Positions 30,009 to 38,017 of a stretch of DNA of 64,000 nt are shown one piece after another. The notes under the pieces are model-generated. The model was not told the origin of the DNA and did not search any database. It saw only the letters and a program-made list of their open reading frames with translations. The position numbers were made by a program, and so were the translations under genes. The stretch lies in contig DATCLY010000014.1 in the NCBI GenBank assembly GCA_036563665.1, forward strand, positions 62,001 to 126,000, read 5' to 3'. Every line of letters begins with the position of its first letter. Position 1 is the stretch's first letter. The DNA is from FEN-1219 sp036563665 (GTDB lineage Bacteria > Pseudomonadota > Gammaproteobacteria > Steroidobacterales > Rariloculaceae).

Positions 30009-30122
30009 CGGGCGGGAACGTTGATTTTTCGCGCGCTTGCGCGATGTGGGGACGCTACGGTGCGCCTCGAGCGTGCACCGTGAGCGGGCGCTGCCACAGA
30101 ATGGTGCAGACGACGGCGAGCG

Positions 30123-30149
30123 AGCGCCGGCGCGTCGCGCGCCGGCGCT
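30123..30149. terminator. Perfect 12-bp hairpin, likely transcription end of the FnIII lipoprotein gene
   Basis: AGCGCCGGCGCG (30123-30134), loop TCG, and its exact complement (30138-30149). It lies 114 bp downstream of the lipoprotein stop and upstream of the sigma-54 promoter. There is no T-run on either strand, so it may act with Rho, or as a boundary that insulates the promoter from read-through. Confidence 0.45.
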
Positions 30150-30262
30150 GCAGAGCTTGGGGCAGGCGCGACGCGCTCGCGCCGGAAGCTACGTCCGGCG
30201 GAGCGCGCGCTTCGTCGGCGGTCCCGTGCCGCGAACGCAATCGCCGACGCGTGGGTCGAGCG

Positions 30263-31063
30263 TTACAGGGTCGCCGACTTCTCGTTGGAGTTGCGGCTCT
30301 CCGTGCCTTCGCTGTTGAAAGCCGCGATCACGAAGTAGTACGTGCCCGGCACCAGGCCTTCCACCACGTAGGAGGCGAGCTCGGGATCCTCGAGCACGAT
30401 GTTCTCCGTGTAGACGCCCGACTTCTCGCCGTAGCGGATCACGTAGCCCGCGAGATCGGTCAGCTCCGACCCGTCCTCGTTCTGCGTCGGCGGCAGCCAG
30501 GTCAACGTCACGCCGCGCGAGCCCACGGCGACCACCTCGATCGCGAACGGCGGCAACGTGTCGTAGAGGCCGTTGGCCTCGACCTGAATCGTGACGTTCG
30601 GGTAGGTGGCGATGTCTTCCGAGCGCGGCGTGCCCGTGAGCCGTCCGGTCGACGCGTCGAAGCTCGCCCACGGCGGCCGGTTCGCGATGCTGAACGACAG
30701 GGGATCGCCGTCCGGATCCGTGGCGGTCGGGCGGAAATCGTAGCGCCGGCCGACCACCGCCTGCGACGCCGGCGAGCCGCTGATGCGCGGCGGCGAGTCG
30801 GTCTTCGGCGGCGTCCCGGGATTCGGCGTGAGCCCGGAGCTCGGCGGCGGCTCCGGCGTCGAGTCGGGCGGCGGCTGCTCCGGCGCCGAATCGGATGGCG
30901 GCGGCGTGGAGGGCGGCGCGCCCGAGTCGGGCGTGGATGCCGGCGGCGTCGCCTGCGCGGACGACGTGTCGTCGTCGCCGCCGCACCCTCCCAAGAAGAA
31001 GACTGCCCACACGACGGCGGCCGCGCATCGAGCGCGCGTGCCGCGGATACCGCCACGGTCCAT
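30263..31063 (-). CDS. Ig-like/fibronectin type III lipoprotein under riboswitch control
   Basis: 266 residues from the ATG at 31063 (GGGAGGATCGCA upstream). Lipobox FLGGC gives lipidated Cys27. A Pro/Ser/Thr-rich linker (about 32-85) leads to a putative Ig-like domain (about 88-170; DPDGDPLSFSIANRPPWASF is typical of cadherin-like or He_PIG repeats) and a C-terminal fibronectin type III domain (VTLTWLPPTQNEDGS to GTYYFVIAAFNSEGTES). Likely an outer-membrane, surface-exposed adhesion or matrix protein. Two tandem cyclic-di-GMP aptamers occupy its leader, which fits a role in sessile growth. Confidence 0.88.
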   Translation of the reverse strand: MDRGGIRGTRARCAAAVVWAVFFLGGCGGDDDTSSAQATPPASTPDSGAPPSTPPPSDSAPEQPPPDSTPEPPPSSGLTPNPGTPPKTDSPPRISGSPASQAVVGRRYDFRPTATDPDGDPLSFSIANRPPWASFDASTGRLTGTPRSEDIATYPNVTIQVEANGLYDTLPPFAIEVVAVGSRGVTLTWLPPTQNEDGSELTDLAGYVIRYGEKSGVYTENIVLEDPELASYVVEGLVPGTYYFVIAAFNSEGTESRNSNEKSATL

Positions 31064-31108
31064 TGCGATCCTCCCGGTTCGACGTTTCACCGTGTTTCGC
31101 AAGGACCT

Positions 31109-31144
31109 GGCGCCGCTCGCGGGCACGAACGGGCCCGCGGCGCC
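31109..31144 (-). promoter_or_regulatory. Hairpin between aptamer A and the FnIII gene, possible expression platform
   Basis: On the minus strand GGCGCCGC (31144-31137) pairs with GCGGCGCC (31116-31109), with a further GGGC/GCCC pairing inside. It lies 42 bases after aptamer A and 45 bases before the ATG. It has no T-run, so it is not a clear intrinsic terminator. It could be a Rho-linked or translational control element. Confidence 0.4.
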
Positions 31145-31186
31145 GCACGCGCGCCGTGCCGTCGGGCGCATGCACACGCGCCCGTC

Positions 31187-31294
31187 GCGTTTTCGGCGGC
31201 CCCGCTATCGTGGGCGCGCGGACTTCAGACCGCGGCCTTTAGACCGGAGGCTTTGCGTCCCCACCTTTCGATGGGTTTGCCCTTGACGAAACGC
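31187..31294 (-). promoter_or_regulatory. Cyclic-di-GMP-I (GEMM-I) riboswitch aptamer A (gene-proximal)
   Basis: Read on the minus strand, the elements appear in the order of the Vibrio Vc2 aptamer: AGGGCAAACC, tetraloop CGAAAG, GGGGACGCAAAGCC, TCCGG, TCTAAA, a variable P3 arm, then GATAGCGGGG and CCGCCG. Flanking GCGTTTCG (5') and CGAAAACGC (3') can close the outer helix with one bulge. All conserved single-stranded residues I can recall are kept. It should bind cyclic di-GMP and control the lipoprotein gene 124 bp downstream. Confidence 0.9.
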
Positions 31295-31396
31295 TCTTCG
31301 TTGCCTGGCGACAGCCCGACTGCACGGGCCACCTCTCCGAACGGAGAGGGAGTGGAATGGACGTCCGCAGTCATCCGTGACTGCGTCTGCAGCACG

Positions 31397-31505
31397 CCCG
31401 ATTCGGCAGCCCCGCTATCATGGACGCGGATCTCGCTCGACTCGCGTCTTTAGACCGGAGGCTTTGCGCCCCCACCTTTCGATGGGTTTGCCCTTGTCGT
31501 CGCGC
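31397..31505 (-). promoter_or_regulatory. Cyclic-di-GMP-I (GEMM-I) riboswitch aptamer B (promoter-proximal)
   Basis: A second full aptamer about 210 bp upstream of the first: AGGGCAAACC, CGAAAG, GGGGGCGCAAAGCC, TCCGG, TCTAAA, then GATAGCGGGG and CTGCCG. The P3 arm differs in sequence from copy A although both cores are nearly identical, and one base before CGCAAAG is G instead of A. This looks like an old duplication under selection on the binding core. The end points are approximate. Confidence 0.88.
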
Positions 31506-31660
31506 GGATTCTGCACGCGGTGCTTGCGCGACGCAACTATCTGCTCACGGATTCGTGCGCCAGCGCACACGCTGCGGCGGGCGGCGGTCACCGACCTGCC
31601 GCGTCGGTTCCATTCGGTCAAAGTCGGCGGCGGTGCGGCGCTGCGACCGCCGCCGCTGTG

Positions 31661-31861
31661 TCAGTGGAGCCCGCTGCTCCACTCGTCGACTTCGCGCTCC
31701 GCATCTTCCCTGCTGCGCCCGTAGCGGGCCTGGATGCGGCCGATCAGCTCGTCGCGCTTGCCCTTGATCATCTCCCAGTCGTCGTCCGTCAGCTTGCCCC
31801 AGCGTTGCCGGGCCTTGCCGCTCAACTGCTTCCACTGGCCTGCGATCATGTCCCAGTTCAT
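31661..31861 (-). CDS. CsbD family small stress protein
   Basis: 66 residues matching the CsbD family: MNWDMIAGQWKQLSGKARQ, WGKLTDDDWEMIKGKRDELIG and RYGRSREDAEREVDEW. CsbD-like proteins are abundant stress-induced cytosolic proteins of unknown action. ATG at 31861 with GGAGGAACG upstream. It lies 5' to the riboswitch leader on the same strand and could in principle be co-transcribed with it. Confidence 0.92.
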   Translation of the reverse strand: MNWDMIAGQWKQLSGKARQRWGKLTDDDWEMIKGKRDELIGRIQARYGRSREDAEREVDEWSSGLH

Positions 31862-32072
31862 GCACGTTCCTCCATGACTCGAGAGCCACGGATTGGTGCA
31901 AGCGACATGCCAAGCGTCCTCGACGCGATGGTCGCGCGCGCTCGAAGCCGTCGCGATGTGAGCCGAAACGACGAGTACGAAATGATCGCGGCGTCATCCC
32001 ACGGTGACATCGGTGTGGTGAAATACCTGGGCGAGTCGCCGCGCATTCCGCGCACAGGGAGGAACACGAGTC

Positions 32073-32318
32073 ATGAGCGAGGCCACCGTCTCGGCACGAT
32101 CGAAGAAGGCCACGAAAAACGGCGTCACGCCCAAGGGCTCGCGCGCGCGCGCGAAGCGCACGGCGCCGGCCACCCCCGTTTCCGCCGAGGAGCGCCGCGC
32201 GCTGATCGAGCAGCGGGCGTACTTCCGCGCCGAGGCCCGAGGTTTTCAGGGCGGGGACCCCATCGAAGACTGGCTGATCAGCGAGAAGGAGGTCGACGAG
32301 CTCCTCGCTCGAGGCTGA
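32073..32318 (+). CDS. DUF2934 protein
   Basis: 81 residues: a basic Ala/Lys-rich N-terminus (1-40), then the DUF2934 core IEQRAYFRAEARGFQGGDP and IEDWLISEKEVDELL. The family is small, of unknown function, and often found near stress genes. AGGGAGGAA precedes the ATG. It is divergent from csbD, sharing a 211-bp upstream region; both may be stress-controlled. Confidence 0.9.
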   Translation: MSEATVSARSKKATKNGVTPKGSRARAKRTAPATPVSAEERRALIEQRAYFRAEARGFQGGDPIEDWLISEKEVDELLARG

Positions 32319-32374
32319 CGCGCGACGCGCGCAACGCGCCCCGTCGCGCGGCACGCGCGCGGCCTTCGTAGCGG

Positions 32375-32890
32375 TCAGACCTTGCGCATGCGCACGTGGC
32401 CGTGCCGTTGTTGCGGATAGCGCACGGTCGTCGGCAGCGTGTCGGGCTCGGCACGCCACTCGAGCGCCGACAGCACGAGCGACAGCAGCGCGACCAGGTT
32501 CAGGATCGCGGCCGTCGCGTGCGAATACTCCCATTGCGCGCGCAGCGCTTCCCAGCTCGGCGGGATCTCGGTCCAGTTGCTCGTCGCCTGGTTGGCCGGG
32601 AAGGTGAACGCCCAGAAGACGATCTGCGAGAGCACCACGCAGCCGAAGGCGACGGCCGCCCAGACCCTGGCGCGCCGCCGATCCTTGAGCAGGAGGGTCA
32701 GCGCGAGCGTCGCGAGCAGCGCGCCCGCCACCACCACGCCGAGCAACGCCCAGCCGCGGTAGATGCTCTGCACCAGGAAGTAATCGTCGCGGTCCAGGCC
32801 GATCTTGTTCGGCAGCTCGAGCAGATGCGCGAGGGCGGGGCCGAGCGATACGCCCACAAAAAAGAACGCCAGAAGATACGCGGCCCGCAT
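32375..32890 (-). CDS. DUF1772-like membrane protein
   Basis: 171 residues from the ATG at 32890 with four membrane segments: AAYLLAFFFVGVSLGPALAHLLE, the segment around WALLGVVVAGALLATLALTLLL, VWAAVAFGCVVLSQIVFWAF and AAILNLVALLSLVLSALEW. The P-A-x-HLLELPNKI pattern and the central N-W-x-x-x-P-x-x-W (SNWTEIPPSWEALR) resemble DUF1772/anthrone-oxygenase-like membrane proteins. An in-frame start further upstream would add a basic extension; the strong AAAGGAG 24 bases before the ATG leaves the start uncertain. Confidence 0.7.
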   Translation of the reverse strand: MRAAYLLAFFFVGVSLGPALAHLLELPNKIGLDRDDYFLVQSIYRGWALLGVVVAGALLATLALTLLLKDRRRARVWAAVAFGCVVLSQIVFWAFTFPANQATSNWTEIPPSWEALRAQWEYSHATAAILNLVALLSLVLSALEWRAEPDTLPTTVRYPQQRHGHVRMRKV

Positions 32891-33098
32891 TCCGGCGTTC
32901 GACTCTCGCAAACTCCTTTCGATGTCAGCCTCCCACGCCGTGGCGCGGAACGAAGCAAATTTCGTGCCGGTCCTCCGGCGTGCGTCCGCCGCGCGCGGAC
33001 GCGAATCTTCGGGCTTGCGAGGGGATGGAACGGCCAACCGCCGCGGCGGCCGGCCGCGTCACGCGCCCGGCCGCTCGCCCGGCGGGAAGCGGGGCGGC

Positions 33099-33626
33099 TC
33101 AGCGGCGCGCGACGAGCTCGCCGGCCGTCTCGTCGTCGGACGGCAGCGACACGCGATAGCCGCGGCCCTCGAGGCAGGCCGTGAGCGCACGCAGGTAGTC
33201 GTTCGCCTCGGCGTCGAGCGCCTCGCGCTCGCGCGCGCGCCCCGTGGCGGCTCCGACGGCCGCGCCCACGGCGCCGCCGGCCAGCACCCCGTTGTCCGGA
33301 TCCCGGTCCTGCACGGCGCGAACGAGGCCGCCGATGCTGGCGCCGATTAGGGCGCCATTGATCACGCGCGCCACCCGCTCGGCGCGGTGGACCTTGCGCT
33401 CGCGGCGGTCGCGGGCCGAAGGGCGCAACGGCACCACGCCCGTCTGATCCACGGCCCAGTTGTGACACTCGTAGCGGTCGCGCCGGGCCTGATCCCGGGT
33501 CTGGCCGCGCTGGGGCACCACCTCGAGGGCGGCGAGATCGATCTCCGCGGCGTGCACGGCGGAAGCGCCGAGCGTCACGAGCGCGCCCGCGGCGAGGAAT
33601 GCGAGACGGCGGTTACCTGACCACAT
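33099..33626 (-). CDS. Secreted glycine-zipper protein with YxCHxWA motif
   Basis: 175 residues. A signal peptide (1-26, ending VHAAE) is followed by RDRYECHNWAVDQTG (motif 1), a glycine zipper with repeated GxxxG/AxxxG (GALIGASIGGLV and GVLAGGAVGAAVGAATG) and a C-terminal YLRALTACLEGRGYRV (motif 2). Glycine zippers of this kind insert in or pack against membranes. Motifs 1 and 2 recur in the upstream neighbour without the zipper. The start overlaps that gene by 14 bases, with GGAGGGA as ribosome site. Function unknown. Confidence 0.82.
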   Translation of the reverse strand: MWSGNRRLAFLAAGALVTLGASAVHAAEIDLAALEVVPQRGQTRDQARRDRYECHNWAVDQTGVVPLRPSARDRRERKVHRAERVARVINGALIGASIGGLVRAVQDRDPDNGVLAGGAVGAAVGAATGRAREREALDAEANDYLRALTACLEGRGYRVSLPSDDETAGELVARR

Positions 33627-34056
33627 AGTTGCGTCCCTCCATGCACGCCGTGAACGCGCGGCGGTAGGCGTCCGCCTCCTCGCGGCGGCCCATGCCGAGC
33701 GTGGGGTCGTGGCCGCTCTCGTCGACCGCCCAGACGTGGCAGTCGTAGCGGTCGTCGGCCATCTGCTGCTCGCTCTGGCCGCCGGCCGGATAGACGTAGA
33801 GCTTGAACGCTCGCTCCTCGCGCTCCGTGCGGGTGCGGCTCGCGGGATACGGGTAGACCGGCCAGGTCGGCCAGAGATGCACGCCGACGCTATAGAACGA
33901 CGGGTGATAAGCGTACCAGCCGTGGAAGGGATGGCCCCACGTGAAGCCGACGCTCACGTGCGAGTGCACGTGCCCGTGATGGTGCCGGTGGTCGGCGACC
34001 GCCGGCAGGCTCGCGAGCGCGGCGGCGCCGGCAAGCCCCAGGATCGACGCCTTCAT
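33613..34056 (-). CDS. Secreted protein sharing the YxCHxWA module
   Basis: 147 residues from the ATG at 34056, after GAAGGAGGAAGC. Signal peptide about 1-20 (ending PAVADH), a His/Tyr/Trp-rich segment (HRHHHGHVHSHVSVGFTWG, then HPFHGWYAYHPSFYSVGVH), then YDCHVWAVDESG and YRRAFTACMEGRNYV, clearly related to the two conserved motifs of the downstream gene. It lacks the glycine zipper. Probably an envelope protein; the histidines might bind metal. The two genes appear to be a duplicated pair that diverged by gain or loss of the zipper. Confidence 0.8.
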   Translation of the reverse strand: MKASILGLAGAAALASLPAVADHRHHHGHVHSHVSVGFTWGHPFHGWYAYHPSFYSVGVHLWPTWPVYPYPASRTRTEREERAFKLYVYPAGGQSEQQMADDRYDCHVWAVDESGHDPTLGMGRREEADAYRRAFTACMEGRNYVVR

Positions 34057-34254
34057 GATCGTTCGCTTCCTCCTTCGCGCCGACGGCGAGCCGCCGCCGA
34101 CCCGGAAAAGCCGCTGCACCGGATGTTAAACGAACGACGGCGCGGCGAAGATTACAAAGAGACGTTACGGCAAATGGTTGCGCGATCGACCGAACCCCTC
34201 TCCGGGGCGCGGACGCCGGGGCCGCGGCGAGGCGCCCGGCCGCCGACGGAACCC

Positions 34255-35895
34255 TCAGCGCGCGGCCGCCTTCACGAAGTCCGCGCCCTTCTCCGCGATC
34301 ATGACGGTCGGCGCGTTGGTGTTGCCGGACGAGATGCGCGGCATGACGGAGGCGTCGATCACGCGCAGGCCGTCGATGCCGCGCACCGCGAGCCGATCGT
34401 CCACGACGGCGAGCTCGTCGTGGCCCATCCGGCAGGTGCCCACGGGGTGGAAAATCGTCGTGCCGAGGTCGCCCGCGGCGCGCGCGAGCTCCGCATCGCT
34501 CTGCACCTGCGGGCCCGGGCGCCACTCCTCGGGCTCGAAGCGGGCCAGCGCGCGGGCCGCCATGATGCGCCGGGTGAACCGCATGGCGGCCACCGCCACG
34601 GCGCGATCCTCCTCGGTCGACAGATAGTTCAGCGTGATGGCCGGCGCCTCCGCGGGATCGGGGCTTTTGATCCGCACGTGGCCGCGGCTCGTCGGCTGCA
34701 GGTTGCACACCGACGGCGTGATGGCGTCGAACGGGTGCAGGGGATCGCCGAACTTGTCGAGCGACAGCGGCTGCACGTGCCACTCGATGTTCGCGGTGGG
34801 GCGCTCCGGGTCGCTCTTCGCGAACGCGCCGAGCTGCGACGGCGGCATCGTGAGCGGCCCCGTCCGGAACAAGAGGTACTCGAGACCCATGGCGATCCGG
34901 CCGAGCAGGGAGTTGGCGCGGGTGTTGAGCGTCTTCGTGTGCCGCACCTTGTAGACCAAGCGGATCTGCAGATGGTCGTGCAGGTTCGCGCCGACGCCCG
35001 GCAGGTCGTGCACCACGGGGATGCCGAGCGGCTGCAGCAGCGTCCCGGGCCCGATGCCTGAGAGCTGCAGAATCTGCGGCGAGCCGATGGCCCCGGCGGC
35101 GAGCAGGATCTCGCGGCGGGCCGCGAAGCGCACGGGCTCCGCAGCGCCATGGCCTGCGCGCCCCGCGCCGAGCCGCACGTGCACCGCGACGGCGCGCCGC
35201 CTGCCGTCGCGCGTTTCGACGGCAATGCGCTCGACGTGCGCGTGGGTGCGGACCGTGAGGTTCCTGCGGTGCAGCACCGGGCGCAGAAACGCCTTCGCCG
35301 CGCTCCAGCGCACGCCCCGGCGCTGATTCATCTGAAAATAGGCGTTGCCGAAGTTGTCGCCCCGGTTGAACTCGGGAATCTTCGGGATGCCGCACTCCTC
35401 CGCCGCGTCGCGCCACGCGTCGAGGATCTCCCAGCTCACGCGCCGCTCCTCCACGCGCAGCTCGCCGCCCGCGCCGTGGAACTCGTCCGCGCCGTGCTGG
35501 TAGTCCTCGCTGCGCTTGAATACCGGCAGCACGTCGTCCCACGACCAGCCGCGCAAGCCGAGCGACGCCCAGTGGTCGTAGTCGCTGCGCTGCCCCCGCA
35601 TGTAGATCATCGCGTTGATCGAGGAGCAGCCGCCCAGCACCTTGCCGCGCGCGTAGCCGATCGTGCGGCCGTTCAGGCCCGGATCGGGCTCGATCGTGTA
35701 GCACCAGTCGGTGCGCGGGTTGCCGATCGTGTAGAGGTAGCCGACCGGAATGTCGATCCAGAAGTAGTCGTCCTTGCCGCCCGCCTCGAGCAGCAGCACG
35801 GACACGTTCGGATCGGCCGAGAGGCGGTTGGCGAGCACGCAGCCCGCGGTGCCGGCGCCGATGATGATGTAGTCGTAAGCCTCGTTCGTCGTCAT
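34255..35895 (-). CDS. GMC-family FAD oxidoreductase (choline dehydrogenase-like)
   Basis: 546 residues. The N-terminal DYIIIGAGTAGCVLANRLS binds FAD; GGCSSINAMIYMRGQRSDYDHW is the GMC signature, and the C-terminal HPVGTCRMG and SGNTNAPTVMIAEKGADF contain the catalytic His/Asn region. Members oxidise alcohols such as choline, long-chain or polyethylene-glycol alcohols. BetA-like length, but no betaine genes are nearby, so the substrate is open. Divergent from the DUF3014 pair across a 244-bp gap. Confidence 0.92.
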   Translation of the reverse strand: MTTNEAYDYIIIGAGTAGCVLANRLSADPNVSVLLLEAGGKDDYFWIDIPVGYLYTIGNPRTDWCYTIEPDPGLNGRTIGYARGKVLGGCSSINAMIYMRGQRSDYDHWASLGLRGWSWDDVLPVFKRSEDYQHGADEFHGAGGELRVEERRVSWEILDAWRDAAEECGIPKIPEFNRGDNFGNAYFQMNQRRGVRWSAAKAFLRPVLHRRNLTVRTHAHVERIAVETRDGRRRAVAVHVRLGAGRAGHGAAEPVRFAARREILLAAGAIGSPQILQLSGIGPGTLLQPLGIPVVHDLPGVGANLHDHLQIRLVYKVRHTKTLNTRANSLLGRIAMGLEYLLFRTGPLTMPPSQLGAFAKSDPERPTANIEWHVQPLSLDKFGDPLHPFDAITPSVCNLQPTSRGHVRIKSPDPAEAPAITLNYLSTEEDRAVAVAAMRFTRRIMAARALARFEPEEWRPGPQVQSDAELARAAGDLGTTIFHPVGTCRMGHDELAVVDDRLAVRGIDGLRVIDASVMPRISSGNTNAPTVMIAEKGADFVKAAAR

Positions 35896-36139
35896 GGGTC
35901 CCGCCGGCGCCCGGCGGATTCTCGCAGATGCGGCGGGCGCTTGTCAGCGCAAAGCGCGCGGCCCGCCCAAGCGCGGCGCGCGGGCGGGTGCGGCACGACC
36001 GGGCGGGCGCCCGCGGCGAACGCTTCGCTATGCAAAGCAAGCCCGGAGGCGCACTATTCGCGCCGAGAGCATGAGGGCCGCCGCACGGGAACGCTAGCGC
36101 CGCGGCGAGCCCGTTCCGCCTTCGACGTCGAGGTCACGC

Positions 36140-36955
36140 ATGAGAGACAGAGAGCCGCTCCGCGAATCCATGTGGTTCTGGGCCGTGGCGCTGGTGCTCG
36201 TGTTCGGCGCCCTGCTCGCCGGCACCTATTTGTATCAGCACCGCGGCGCGGAGGCAGACGCGGGCGCCCCGCCTTCACAGCCTCTCGCGGCGTCGCCCGC
36301 CCCGGCCGGCGCGCCGCCAGGCGGCCCGGTCGCGCCCCCGTCCGCGCGGGTCGCGCCGGAGCCCGAGCCGCCCCCCGAGCCTCTGCCGCCCCTGGACGAG
36401 AGCGACGAGGAAGTGCTCGGCTTCCTGTCGGTGTTCCTGGGCGAAGAGGCGGCGCGGTTCGTGGTGCCCGAGCGCATCGTGCGCAACGCGGTGGTCACCA
36501 TCGACAACCTCGCGCGCGAGAAGGTGGCGCCACAACAGCGACCCATCCGGCCGACGCCCGGCGAGCTCCTCGTCGAAGGCTCCGACGAGGCGCCCGTGCT
36601 CTCCGGGCAGAACTTCGCGCGCTACGAGCCCGTCGTGCGGCTCTTCACGGCCGCCGACACGAAGACCATGGTGGCGCTCTACCGCCGGCTGTACCCGCTC
36701 TTCCGCCAGGCGTACGACGACCTCGGCCTCTCCGGCAGCTTCAACACGCGTCTGCTCGAGGTCATCGAGCATCTGCTCGCCACGCCCGAGGTGGAGGGCC
36801 CGATCCGGCTGGAGCGCCCGGGCGTGCTCTACAAGTATGCGGATCCTGCGCTCGAAGCGCTCACGCCCGGGCAGAAGCTTCTGATTCGCATGGGGCCGGA
36901 CAACGCACGCGCCGTCAAGCAGAAGCTCCGCGAGATCCGCGACGAGCTCGTGTGA
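36140..36955 (+). CDS. DUF3014 membrane-anchored protein, copy 1
   Basis: 271 residues. One N-terminal membrane helix (MWFWAVALVLVFGALLAGTYLY), a Pro/Ala/Glu-rich linker (about 35-85) and a DUF3014 domain containing DESDEEVLGFLSVFLG, VVTIDNLAREKV, FARYEPVVRLF, AYDDLG and FNTRLLEVIEHLLATPE. Likely faces the periplasm. Function unknown. The next gene encodes a paralogue with the same architecture, and the spacing of 87 bp allows one transcript. Confidence 0.87.
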   Translation: MRDREPLRESMWFWAVALVLVFGALLAGTYLYQHRGAEADAGAPPSQPLAASPAPAGAPPGGPVAPPSARVAPEPEPPPEPLPPLDESDEEVLGFLSVFLGEEAARFVVPERIVRNAVVTIDNLAREKVAPQQRPIRPTPGELLVEGSDEAPVLSGQNFARYEPVVRLFTAADTKTMVALYRRLYPLFRQAYDDLGLSGSFNTRLLEVIEHLLATPEVEGPIRLERPGVLYKYADPALEALTPGQKLLIRMGPDNARAVKQKLREIRDELV

Positions 36956-37042
36956 ACCCGCCGCGCAGGACGACGCAAGGTCTGTAACTCGCGTTCCGTC
37001 TCTTGATCGGAACGTTCGCCGCGATGGGCCGTCTATGGTTGT

Positions 37043-38005
37043 ATGAGACAGTCCATCTGGCTGTGGGCGGCACCGCTCATCGCGGTGTTCGTCATGCTCG
37101 GCGTCTACGTATGGTACGACCGCGCTCGCGAGCCGGCGCCGGTCCCGGCGCCGAGCGAGCCCGTGGCCGAGACGCCTCCCCCAGTCCCGGTGCCCCCGCC
37201 GGAGCCCGCGGCGGAGCTCCCGGAAGAGCTCGCCTCGCTGCCGCCGCCGGAGCCCGACCCCGCCGTGGAGCTCCCGCCGATCCAGGAGAGCGATCCCCTC
37301 GTGAAGGAGTGGCTCTCCGAGAGCTTCGGCGCGCAGGCCGTGGAGGAGATCCTGCGGCCGGAGCGGCTGGTGCGCCGCTTCGTCGTCAGCATCGACAACC
37401 TGCCCCGCGAGCAGGTGGCGCTCGCGCAGCTGCCGTTGCGCGACACGCCCGGGCGCTTCATCGCGAGCGGCCCGGAGGGTGACAAGGTGCTCGGCCCGGA
37501 GAACTACGCTCGCTACGACGCGTTCGTGGATGCTTTCGAGAAGGTGGACGCCGCCATGCTCGTGGCCGCCTACCATCGCGCGTACCCGCTGCTCCAGCAG
37601 GCGTACGAGGATCTCGGTTATCCCGGGCGATCGTTCAACACGCGCCTGCTCGAGGTGATCGAGCATCTTCTCGCGACGCCCGACGTGACGGGACCGTTGA
37701 AGCTCGTGCAGCCGCACGTGCTCTATCAGTTCGCCGATCCCGAGCTCGAAGCGCTGTCGGCCGGACAAAAGGCCCTGCTGCGCATGGGGCCGGAGAACGC
37801 GGCCGCCGTCAAAGCGAAGCTTCGCGAGATTCGCGCCGAGCTCATCGCGCAGGCGCCGGAGAGCGGGTCGCAGGAGCAGGTCCCCGTCGACACGCCGGAC
37901 GCGGCGCCGCAGTCGCCGGACGTCACCCGCGCGCCCGCCGGCGTGCTCGACGAGGGTCGCGGAGCGGACGCCCCGGGCCGCTCGGCTGCCGCCGACACGC
38001 GCTGA
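37043..38005 (+). CDS. DUF3014 membrane-anchored protein, copy 2
   Basis: 320 residues, with membrane helix SIWLWAAPLIAVFVMLGVYVW, a Pro/Glu-rich linker (for example PVPVPPPEPAAELPEELASL) and the same DUF3014 core: ESDPLVKEWLSESFG, VVSIDNLPREQV, YARYDAFVDAFE, AYEDLGYPG and FNTRLLEVIEHLLATPD. An acidic, Pro-rich C-terminal tail of about 45 residues is absent from copy 1. Tandem paralogues suggest a hetero-complex or subfunctionalised envelope proteins. Confidence 0.87.
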   Translation: MRQSIWLWAAPLIAVFVMLGVYVWYDRAREPAPVPAPSEPVAETPPPVPVPPPEPAAELPEELASLPPPEPDPAVELPPIQESDPLVKEWLSESFGAQAVEEILRPERLVRRFVVSIDNLPREQVALAQLPLRDTPGRFIASGPEGDKVLGPENYARYDAFVDAFEKVDAAMLVAAYHRAYPLLQQAYEDLGYPGRSFNTRLLEVIEHLLATPDVTGPLKLVQPHVLYQFADPELEALSAGQKALLRMGPENAAAVKAKLREIRAELIAQAPESGSQEQVPVDTPDAAPQSPDVTRAPAGVLDEGRGADAPGRSAAADTR

Positions 38006-38017
38006 GTCTCGGCCGGC

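Larger units (their letters stand above)
29910..30262. other. Intergenic region with operon promoter and terminator-like hairpin
   Basis: This 353-bp stretch has no convincing gene. It holds the porin leader (about 74 bases), a sigma-54 promoter (29993-30008), a possible NtrC-like half-site (TGCACCA, reading on the minus strand, 30102-30108), a 7-bp inverted repeat ACGGTGC/GCACCGT (30057-30081) and a perfect 12-bp hairpin (30123-30149) that closes the upstream fibronectin-type-III gene. Confidence 0.6.
31064..31660 (-). other. 597-bp untranslated leader region with two riboswitches
   Basis: No gene is supported here. On the minus strand, from 5' to 3', it contains aptamer B, a linker with three small hairpins (including CTCTCC-GTTC-GGAGAG at about 31356-31371 and GCCCG/CGGGC just after), aptamer A, a GC hairpin (31109-31144) and the ribosome-binding site. 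Apparent reading frames over the repeats are non-coding. Confidence 0.8.

Noticed and set aside
30091..30108. Full NtrC binding site
   Set aside because: Only the TGCACC half matches; the second half (GTGGC) departs from GGTGC, so it is listed only as a possible half-site.
34255..35895. Choline dehydrogenase BetA
   Set aside because: GMC family is clear, but no betaine aldehyde dehydrogenase, BetI or choline transporter is nearby and substrate residues cannot be read; a general GMC label is safer.
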